Below the pieces are notes generated by a model. The model saw only the letters and a program-made list of their open reading frames with translations, did not search any database and was not told the origin of the DNA. The translations under genes were made by a program, and so were the position numbers. This document shows positions 8,080 through 15,195 of a stretch of DNA of 64,000 bases, piece by piece. The stretch comes from Streptomyces misionensis (lineage in GTDB: Bacteria > Actinomycetota > Actinomycetes > Streptomycetales > Streptomycetaceae). Location: positions 36,688 to 100,687 of the forward strand of contig NZ_VOGW01000187.1 in assembly GCF_007896895.1 (NCBI RefSeq), in the 5' to 3' direction. Numbering within the stretch: the stretch's first letter is position 1; each line of letters begins with the position of its first letter.

Positions 8080-9051
8080 TCAGACCGCGGCGGTCTTCTC
8101 GGGCTCGGCCTTGTCCTCGTCCGCCAGGGCGGCGAGGAAGCGCTCGGCGTCCAGAGCGGCGGAGCAGCCGGTGCCGGCCGCGGTGATCGCCTGTCGGTAG
8201 GTGTGGTCGACCACGTCACCGGCGGCGAAGACACCGGTCACATTGGTGCGGGTGGACGGGGCGGCGACCTTCAGGTAGCCCTCCTCGTCGAGGTCCAGCT
8301 GGCCCTTGAACAGCTCGGTGCGCGGGTCGTGGCCGATCGCGATGAACAGCCCCGTCACGGGCAGCTCGGACAGCTCACCGGTCTTGACGTTGCGCAGCTT
8401 CAGCCCGGAGAGCTTCTGGTCGCCCTGGATCTCGGCGACCTCGCTGTCCCAGACGAACTTGATCTTCGGGTCGCCGAAGGCGCGCTCCTGCATCGCCTTG
8501 GAAGCACGCAGCGTGTCCCGGCGGTGGACGATCGTGACGGACTTGGCGAAGCGCGAGAGGAAGGTGGCCTCCTCCATCGCGGTGTCGCCGCCGCCGATCA
8601 CGGCGATGTCCTGGTCCTTGAAGAAGAACCCGTCACAGGTGGCGCACCAGGAGACGCCGCGTCCGGAGAGCGCGTCCTCGTTCGGGAGGCCGAGCTTGCG
8701 GTGCTGGGAGCCCGTGGTGACGATGACGGCCTTCGCCTTGTGGACCGTGCCCGAGGTGTCGGTGACGGTCTTGATCTCACCGGTCAGATCGACCGAGACG
8801 ATGTCGTCGGGGATCAGCTCGGCGCCGAAGCGCTCGGCCTGCGCCCGCATGTTGTCCATGAGGTCGGGGCCCATGATGCCGTCGCGGAAGCCCGGGAAGT
8901 TCTCCACCTCGGTGGTGTTCATCAGCGCACCACCGGCGGTGACGGCGCCTTCGAACACCAGCGGCTTCAGCGACGCACGGGCGGTGTACAGCGCCGACGT
9001 ATAGCCTGCGGGCCCGGAGCCGATGATGATCACGTTACGGACGTCGCTCAC
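8080..9051 (-). CDS. trxB: Thioredoxin reductase (NADPH)
   Basis: This 323-residue flavoprotein transfers electrons from NADPH via FAD to thioredoxin. The FAD motif GSGPAG is at residues 11-16, the redox pair CATC at 136-139, the NADPH motif GGGDT at 153-157, and the second FAD motif FAAGDVVDHTYRQ near 290. Length is standard. The GTG start at 9051 follows a purine-rich tract. A promoter matching the SigR consensus lies at 9121-9148. Confidence 0.97.
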   Translation of the reverse strand: MSDVRNVIIIGSGPAGYTSALYTARASLKPLVFEGAVTAGGALMNTTEVENFPGFRDGIMGPDLMDNMRAQAERFGAELIPDDIVSVDLTGEIKTVTDTSGTVHKAKAVIVTTGSQHRKLGLPNEDALSGRGVSWCATCDGFFFKDQDIAVIGGGDTAMEEATFLSRFAKSVTIVHRRDTLRASKAMQERAFGDPKIKFVWDSEVAEIQGDQKLSGLKLRNVKTGELSELPVTGLFIAIGHDPRTELFKGQLDLDEEGYLKVAAPSTRTNVTGVFAAGDVVDHTYRQAITAAGTGCSAALDAERFLAALADEDKAEPEKTAAV

Positions 9052-9120
9052 GGCTTGATTCCTCGTCTCTGGTCTGCGTCAGTGACCGGTGGATGCCCCT
9101 TTCGGAGCTCTCACCCCACC

Positions 9121-9148
9121 CAACGGATCCTACGGGGCGCGCATTCCC
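9121..9148 (-). promoter_or_regulatory. SigR-type promoter of trxBA
   Basis: On the minus strand, GGGAAT (9148-9143) is separated by exactly 18 bases from GTTG (9124-9121). This matches the SigR consensus GGAAT-N18-GTT, and SigR control of trxBA under disulfide stress is established in S. coelicolor. The trxB start lies about 70 bases downstream. Confidence 0.85.
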
Positions 9149-9219
9149 GCTGTGTCCGGGCACACGCGTGCGGCACACGACGGAGCGAACGGGGACGCCA
9201 CGCCGGACCGGGACCCGGC

Positions 9220-10158
9220 TCAGGGACGGGCGACGGGCTGCTTCAGAAGAACCTTGCCGACGGTGGTGGACGGCTGCCCCACACAGGCGGCGTCGACCAC
9301 ATAGGCGGTGACGCGCGCACTGTTCTGAGGATCGGGCAGGACCACGAGATAGGCGCTCTTCCCGGCGTAGGAGCCGTTCTTCGCCGCCAGTGCCTGCTCC
9401 CCTCGGGGAATCGCCTGCCGCACGCAGTCCGGAACCGGAACCTGCGGCTGGAGGAGCGTGTTCGCGCTCTCGGTCGACTGCGGGGTGTTCGGCTGGACGC
9501 CGCTGCCCGATCGCGGCTGCTGGGTGGCCGGGCTTCGCTGAAGGCCCTTCTTCGCTCCCAGCAGCTCCCGCACCTGGTTCTGGACGCTGGCGCCGGAGAA
9601 ACTCTCCGCGGACGCGCTCGGCTTGCCGTGGGCCGTGGTGGACGTTCCGCCGCCGAGCGACTGGAGCACCAGCGCACCGGCACCCAGAACGGCGGCGGTC
9701 AGCACACCACCCAGCACCACGGCCCGGCGCCGCCGCCCGCTCCTTTCCCTGCCCGGCTTCCGCCCCGGCCCGGTCGCCGCATGCGGCCGACCGCCGGGAC
9801 GGCCGACCGGAGCCGAGACCGCACGATCCGCCGGGGCCGCACGATCCGCCGGGGCCGATGTTTCACGTGAAACATCACCTGCGGGCTCCTCCTCAGGGGC
9901 AGAGGCATGGAGCAGAGCCTCGGCGGCAAGGGCGGCATCGATCCGCTGCGCCACGTCGGCCGGCATCGGCTCGTCCGCCGGGGAGGACCCCAGTAGCCCC
10001 CGGATCTCCTCCAACGAGGCGTAGATGTCCGCGCACAGCTCACAGGCGCCCAGATGACGCCGTACGTCCGTGCCTCGCCCGGCGGGGAGCAGGCCTTCGG
10101 CGAGGTCGGAGATCTCCGTGACGTCCGGGTGCCCGGCCGCGTCGGTCGTCGCTGTCAC
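9220..10158 (-). CDS. Anti-sigma factor (zinc-finger, membrane-anchored)
   Basis: This 312-residue protein probably binds and inhibits SigM. H35-x3-C39-x2-C42 (HLGACELC) is the zinc-associated anti-sigma motif. A disordered Pro/Ala linker follows, with VSRET encoded by a parS site. One hydrophobic segment (about residues 144-166, VVLGGVLTAAVLGAGALVL) anchors it, leaving an outer domain of about 145 residues that may sense stress (inference). The GTG start overlaps the sigM stop by four bases (GTGA) and follows GGAGG. Mycobacteria have an anti-sigma gene in the same place. Confidence 0.88.
   Translation of the reverse strand: MTATTDAAGHPDVTEISDLAEGLLPAGRGTDVRRHLGACELCADIYASLEEIRGLLGSSPADEPMPADVAQRIDAALAAEALLHASAPEEEPAGDVSRETSAPADRAAPADRAVSAPVGRPGGRPHAATGPGRKPGRERSGRRRRAVVLGGVLTAAVLGAGALVLQSLGGGTSTTAHGKPSASAESFSGASVQNQVRELLGAKKGLQRSPATQQPRSGSGVQPNTPQSTESANTLLQPQVPVPDCVRQAIPRGEQALAAKNGSYAGKSAYLVVLPDPQNSARVTAYVVDAACVGQPSTTVGKVLLKQPVARP
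9860..9873. other. parS site 4 (inside anti-sigma gene)
   Basis: Perfect GTTTCACGTGAAAC, read as VSRET in the linker between the zinc finger and the membrane segment. Confidence 0.95.
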
Positions 10159-10901
10159 GCTCGCCCACCTCCGCCCTTCACTACGGCTGAATCGGTCGGT
10201 CCCGGGTCCCGGAGCCCTCCGTCGGAGGGCTCCGTTGCGGATGGGACGGAAGCCCCTTGCCCCCGGTTCCGTCCCCGGCCGCTCTCTTCCCCGCCGGACG
10301 ATTCGGGCCGGGGGGCTCCCCCGCGGCTGGGACGCAGATGGGTGAGCAGCGGCAGCAGCCGGGCTCTGCCCCGGGCGCAGCGGCTCTTCACCGTCCCCGT
10401 CGGCACATCGAGGATCCGCGCCGCCTCGGCGACCGGATAGCCCTGCATGTCCACGAGGACCAGCGCGGCCCGCTGCTCCGGCGGCAGAGTGCCGAGCGCC
10501 TCGATGAGCTGGCGGTGCAGATCGTTGCGCTCGGCCGGCGCGGAGGCGGACTCGTGCGGCTCCAGCAGTTGCTCCAGCCGTTCGGTGTCGTCCACCGGGG
10601 CGGTCTTGCGGGAGGCCGCCTTGCGGGCGCGGTCCAGGCAGGCGTTGACCGTGATCCGGTGCAGCCAGGTCGTCACCGCCGACTGCCCCCGGAAGGTGTG
10701 CGCGGCCCGGTAGGCCGACACCAGGGCGTCCTGCACCGCGTCGGCGGCCTCCTCGCGGTCGCCCAGCGTCCTCAGCGCGACCGCCCAGAGCCGGTCCCGG
10801 TGCCGCCGTACGATCTCGCCGAAGGCATCGGGGTCGCCCTGCACATGGCGGGCGAGCAGGTCGTGGTCGCTCACACCGCCGTACTCGGCGCCCTCTGCCA
10901 T
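10155..10901 (-). CDS. sigM: ECF sigma factor SigM
   Basis: This 248-residue ECF sigma factor directs RNA polymerase to stress promoters. Region 2 spans about residues 12-85 (FGEIVRRHRDRLWAVALR, DAVQDALVSAYRA). Region 4 spans about 125-180 (LPPEQRAALVLVDMQGYPVAEAARILDVPTGTVKSR). About 55 low-complexity residues follow. The ATG at 10901 follows GGAGGGG. I call it SigM from its place between murJ/pseudokinase and trxBA, the position of sigM in both Streptomyces and mycobacteria. Confidence 0.9.
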   Translation of the reverse strand: MAEGAEYGGVSDHDLLARHVQGDPDAFGEIVRRHRDRLWAVALRTLGDREEAADAVQDALVSAYRAAHTFRGQSAVTTWLHRITVNACLDRARKAASRKTAPVDDTERLEQLLEPHESASAPAERNDLHRQLIEALGTLPPEQRAALVLVDMQGYPVAEAARILDVPTGTVKSRCARGRARLLPLLTHLRPSRGGAPRPESSGGEESGRGRNRGQGASVPSATEPSDGGLRDPGPTDSAVVKGGGGRA

Positions 10902-10927
10902 CTGTCCCCTCCGGTCCGGGTGAGACG

Positions 10928-12646
10928 TCAGCCCGTGAACTTCACTTCGCCGATGGCCTGCTTGTAACCGGCGCTGGCGTACAGCTGGGAGTCGTAGCCG
11001 GAGTTCGGCACGGCCGTCAACCAGACGAGGACGTACCGCGTCTTCAGCTGCTTGGCGACCTTCACCGTAGCGGTGGTGCCGGTGGTGGTGGCACTGCCGA
11101 TCCGGGTCATCGAGTCCAGCGACGCCGGGTTCAGCGAGTCCGCCGCGTACAGCTCCACCGTGGTGTGGTCGCCGCCGTAGCGCAGATCGAGGGTGGCGGT
11201 GCCGAGCTGCGTGGCCGAGCCGAGGTCGTAGACGATGCCGACACCCGGCTTGTACGGCGCGATGGACGGCCCCTCGTTGAAGGACTTCGTCTTCCAGTAG
11301 GTCGACGGATTGCCGTCGTACGTCTTGGCGACATCACCGGCGCTCTGGGCGTCGCCCTTGGCGACGAACTCCTGGCCGCCCTGGATCTTTATCGGCGTCG
11401 TCTGCGGCCGGCCGGCGGTCTTGTCGCCGTCGTCCGTGGTCTGGCTCTTGTTGGTGTCGTTCGACTTGCCGCCCTGGTCCATCAGGGCATCGGCCAGCTG
11501 CCAGCTGCCGAGACCGAGTGCGGCGATGAGGAGGGCGGAGACCGCCCACTTCAGGGCCTTTCCGGTGCGGCTCTGCAACGGGGGCGGCGGTGGCGCGATC
11601 GGCTGGGTGGCGCCGGGGTGCACTGCGGGGCGGCCGTAGGTGCCCTGCTGGTACGTGGTGCGCTGGTACTCCGGCGGTGCCGTGAACGTCGGCTCCGGCG
11701 GGCGGATGCGGGGCATCTCGCTGATCGCCTTCACCAGCTCCTCGGGAGTGGTGCACGCCGCTTCGTGCCGGGACGCGGTGGCACCGTCGTTGACGAGGGC
11801 CCGCATGGCCAGTTCGGACAGACCGCGGTGGATACCGGCCCGCACCTGGTCCGGTGCGATGAGGCCGACGTCCTTCGGGAGGCCGGACAGGCCGTAGGCG
11901 TCGTTCTCGTAGGGCCAGCGCTGGGTCAGCGCCGCGTACAGCAGGGCGCCGATGGCCTCGGTGTCCGTGCGCTGCGGGGTGTCGGAGCTGATGCCGCGCA
12001 GCGCGGCGTTCACGGCGAGGCCGCGGATGCGCCACTGCCCGGTCGAGGTGCGCAGCACGGCGTTGGGGTTCAGCCGCAGATGGGCAAGGCCCTCGCGGTG
12101 CGCGGCGGCCATGGCGGAGGCCACCTGACTGACCATCTGGTAGGCGTCGTGCGGTTCCAGCGGGCCGGCCGTGAGCAGCGTGGACAGCTCGGTGGCGTCG
12201 GGCAGCCATTCGTGCACGACGTAGACGAGGTCGTTCTCCTCGACGGCGTCGAGGACCTGGACGAAGCGCGGGTCGCCGAGCAGCGCGGAGGACCGTGCGG
12301 CGGCGAGCACGGACCGAGCCCGCGTATGATCCGCAGGCAGCACATGGACACCGACCGCCCGACGAAGCTTCTCGTCGACGGCACGCCAGCTGCTGAACCC
12401 GTCCAGTCGGGTGACGCACTCCTCCAGCCGGTAGCGTCTGGCGAGTTTGTGACCGCTGTGCAGTTCCGGAGGCGAGGCCTGCTTCAAGGAACCCTTCGCG
12501 TCACTCCCCTGCGCCCCGTCACCGTCCGTGTCCCGCTCCGGGTTCTTGGCCACCCCGTCGGCCGTGGACTGGTCCGCCTTCGCGGTCAGCGGCTGCTCGC
12601 CGCTGTTGTCTGCCACGTCGACGGCAGCCGTGCTCCGTTCCGCCAC
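10928..12646 (-). CDS. MurJ-associated pseudokinase, membrane-anchored
   Basis: This 572-residue protein has a kinase-like cytoplasmic domain (about residues 50-300), one membrane segment near 368-388 (LKWAVSALLIAALGLGSWQLA) and an outer beta-sandwich-like domain of about 150 residues. The catalytic loop reads AHLRLNPNAVL instead of HRDLKPxN, and no DFG motif is visible, so it is probably inactive. I chose GTG 12646 (MAERSTAAVDVADNSG) because GGGGAGG lies upstream; GTG 12706 is possible. Mycobacteria carry such a pseudokinase and outer domain fused to the C-terminus of MurJ, so this is likely its MurJ regulator as a separate gene. Confidence 0.85.
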   Translation of the reverse strand: MAERSTAAVDVADNSGEQPLTAKADQSTADGVAKNPERDTDGDGAQGSDAKGSLKQASPPELHSGHKLARRYRLEECVTRLDGFSSWRAVDEKLRRAVGVHVLPADHTRARSVLAAARSSALLGDPRFVQVLDAVEENDLVYVVHEWLPDATELSTLLTAGPLEPHDAYQMVSQVASAMAAAHREGLAHLRLNPNAVLRTSTGQWRIRGLAVNAALRGISSDTPQRTDTEAIGALLYAALTQRWPYENDAYGLSGLPKDVGLIAPDQVRAGIHRGLSELAMRALVNDGATASRHEAACTTPEELVKAISEMPRIRPPEPTFTAPPEYQRTTYQQGTYGRPAVHPGATQPIAPPPPPLQSRTGKALKWAVSALLIAALGLGSWQLADALMDQGGKSNDTNKSQTTDDGDKTAGRPQTTPIKIQGGQEFVAKGDAQSAGDVAKTYDGNPSTYWKTKSFNEGPSIAPYKPGVGIVYDLGSATQLGTATLDLRYGGDHTTVELYAADSLNPASLDSMTRIGSATTTGTTATVKVAKQLKTRYVLVWLTAVPNSGYDSQLYASAGYKQAIGEVKFTG

Positions 12647-12764
12647 CGTCGTCCCTGCCTCCCCATCCGTTGCACGCTGTCCGACGCCGAAACCAATTGT
12701 GCCCACAGTCCGCCGCTATGCACGACACGCGGGGGCGGACGATGGTTGTGCCCCTACCCCCGCC

Positions 12765-15149
12765 TCAGCGACCCAGACGCCCGCGCACCATTCCCACGAG
12801 CGAGTTGAGTTCGTCGATCCGCATCCGGCGCGCGGCGACGAAGAAGACACCCAGCAGAACGGCTCCGCCGACGACCAGCGCCGCGAAGGAGCCGATGACG
12901 CCCTGGCCGAGGCTGTGCCCGATGCCGTAGCAGGCCGCGCCGCTGAGCAGGGCAGCCGGTACGGAGGCGATGCACAGCCGCGCGTATGTCCGCAGCACCC
13001 GGGCGCCGTCCAGGTCGCCGCCCAGCCGCTTGCGCAGCCGACGCCAGGCGACGACCACACCGATCGCGTAGGCGACGCCGTACGCGGCGGCCATGCCGGC
13101 GACCGCCCAGCGGGCCGGCAGCAGGAAGAAGCACAGCGCCGAAGCGCCCGCGTTGACCGCGGCGACGATGACGGTGTTGTAGAAGGGAGTGCGGGTGTCC
13201 TCGTAGGCGTAGAAGGCACGCAGGACGACGTACTGCACCGAGAACGGGATCAGGCCGAGACCGAAGGCCATCAGCATGTAGCCCATGTTGGTGGCCGAGC
13301 TGGTGCCAGAGCTGCCGAAGATCAGGGTGCACATCGGGATGCCCAGCGACACGAAGCCGAAGGCGACCGGGACGATGGCGACCGCGGTGGTCCGCAGGCC
13401 CTGCGAGATGTCGTCGCGTACGGCGCCGCCATCGCCCTCGGCGGCCGAGCGGGAGATGCGCGGCAGCAGGGCGGCCATCAGGGAGACCGTGATGATGGCC
13501 TGGGGCAGGCCCCAGATCAGCTGGGCGTTGGCGTAGGCGGCGAAGCCGGTGCCGGAGACGCCGGATTCCTTGCCGGCCGCGGTGGACAGCTGGGTGACGA
13601 TCATGGCGCCGGCCTGGTTGGCGAGCACGAACAGGAACGTCCACTTGGCGAGCGCCGCCGCCTTGCCCAGACCGTGGCCGCGCCAGTCGAACCGCGGCCG
13701 GATCCGGAACCCGGTCTCGCGCAGATAGGGGATCATCGCCAGCGCCTGCACGACCAGGCCGAGCAGCACGCCGACGCCGAGCAGGCGCTGACCCTGCGGC
13801 GGAATGTTCGTGACCGTCATGTGGGAGTGCGCGGCGGTGCCGTAGACCCAGATGAACATGCCCAGCGTCACGATGATGACGATGTTGTTCAGGACCGGGG
13901 TCCACATCATCGCGCCGAACTTGCCGCGGGCGTTGAGGACCTGACCCATCACCACGTGGATGCCCATGAAGAAGATCGAGGGCAGGAAGTAGCGGGTGAA
14001 GGTGACCGCGACCTCATTGGCCGCCGGGTTGCTGGCGACCGGGTTGGACAGCATGCGGACCAGCAGGGGGGCCGCGAACATCGCGAGGGCGGTCAGCGCG
14101 GCCAGCGCCACCATGACGAGGGTCAGCAGCCGGTTGGCGAAGGCCTCGCCGCCGTCCTCGTCCTCCTTCATCGAGCGGACCAGCTGCGGCACGAAGACCG
14201 AGTTGAGGCCGCCGCCCACGGTGAGGATGTAGATCATGGTCGGCAGCTGGTAGGCGACCTGGAAGGAGTCGCCGAGGAAGCCGAGGCCGAGCGCGGAGAC
14301 GATCAGCGCGGACCGGACGAAGCCGGTGAGCCGGGAGACCAGGGTGCCCGCCGCCATGACGGCGCTGGACTTCAGCAGCCCGCCGGCCTTGCCGCCCTTC
14401 TTCGCGGGGGCGGGAGCGGCGGTCGCGACGGAGGCCGCGGGTGCCATGGCCGCCTCGGCCGCGGGGCCCGCCGGACCCGCTGGCTCGGCGGCCCCGGCCG
14501 GAGCCGGCACCGGGGGCTGCATCGGGTTGTGGGCGGCGTACGGCGCGGACTGGTATCCGGCGCCCGCGTACGGGTTCGGCTGCTGCGGGTGCTGACCGTA
14601 GTCCGGCGGGTACTGCCCACCGGCCCCCTGACCGTTGCCCGGCGCCGCGGCGGGACCCGGGACGCCCGCGGAGTCCATCGGCAGATGGCCGCCGCTGTGC
14701 TGCTGGTCCTTGAAGAGATGGGCGAAGGCGTCCGGCTCGTGGTACTCCTCGCCGGAGTGCGAGACCAGGTCGTCCACCCCCACGAACTGGGTGGTGCGCG
14801 GATCGTCGCCGTAGGGCAGGTAGGGCGCCGCGCCGTCGGGCTCCGGGGCCGGGGTCTGCGCCCACACCCGCGGATCGGGTGCGTAGGGCGACTGGGCGGG
14901 CCGGCCGTACAGCGGCTGCTCGTGGCCGTCCGGGGGCGGCGGGGGGTGCGCGGCACGGTCGTAGAGCGCCTCGGCGACCGGGTCCTGGGCGGTCAGGTCG
15001 TGCGCCCGGTAGGGGTCCTGCTCGTAGGCGTCCTGGAGGTACATGTCCGCCGCTTGCTGCGGCGGCACCTGGCCGGGGTCGGGCGGCGTCTCGGGGTAGC
15101 CCGAGCCGGCCGCGCCCTGGCCGCGGTCACCGTCGTACGGCGCGTTCAT
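12765..15149 (-). CDS. murJ: Lipid II flippase MurJ (MviN)
   Basis: This 794-residue protein flips lipid II across the membrane for peptidoglycan synthesis. The first 255 residues are a Pro/Gly/Tyr-rich cytoplasmic extension absent from E. coli MurJ. The MOP-fold core starts near LLKSSAVMAAGTLVSRLTGFVRSALI and contains about 14 membrane segments. It ends at FFVAARRMRIDELNSLVGMVRGRLGR with no kinase domain. ATG 15149 follows GAGGTGGGG. It is 46 bases after the DUF6049 gene and just before the pseudokinase, probably one operon. Confidence 0.95.
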   Translation of the reverse strand: MNAPYDGDRGQGAAGSGYPETPPDPGQVPPQQAADMYLQDAYEQDPYRAHDLTAQDPVAEALYDRAAHPPPPPDGHEQPLYGRPAQSPYAPDPRVWAQTPAPEPDGAAPYLPYGDDPRTTQFVGVDDLVSHSGEEYHEPDAFAHLFKDQQHSGGHLPMDSAGVPGPAAAPGNGQGAGGQYPPDYGQHPQQPNPYAGAGYQSAPYAAHNPMQPPVPAPAGAAEPAGPAGPAAEAAMAPAASVATAAPAPAKKGGKAGGLLKSSAVMAAGTLVSRLTGFVRSALIVSALGLGFLGDSFQVAYQLPTMIYILTVGGGLNSVFVPQLVRSMKEDEDGGEAFANRLLTLVMVALAALTALAMFAAPLLVRMLSNPVASNPAANEVAVTFTRYFLPSIFFMGIHVVMGQVLNARGKFGAMMWTPVLNNIVIIVTLGMFIWVYGTAAHSHMTVTNIPPQGQRLLGVGVLLGLVVQALAMIPYLRETGFRIRPRFDWRGHGLGKAAALAKWTFLFVLANQAGAMIVTQLSTAAGKESGVSGTGFAAYANAQLIWGLPQAIITVSLMAALLPRISRSAAEGDGGAVRDDISQGLRTTAVAIVPVAFGFVSLGIPMCTLIFGSSGTSSATNMGYMLMAFGLGLIPFSVQYVVLRAFYAYEDTRTPFYNTVIVAAVNAGASALCFFLLPARWAVAGMAAAYGVAYAIGVVVAWRRLRKRLGGDLDGARVLRTYARLCIASVPAALLSGAACYGIGHSLGQGVIGSFAALVVGGAVLLGVFFVAARRMRIDELNSLVGMVRGRLGR

Positions 15150-15195
15150 GCCTTACCCCACCTCATCGTCCCGGGCCCACCGGCCACGACATCGC

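Noticed and set aside
13951..13956. Other CACGTG words (for example in murJ and near 21905) as parS
   Set aside because: They lack the GTTT/AAAC arms and have several mismatches to the 14-base site.
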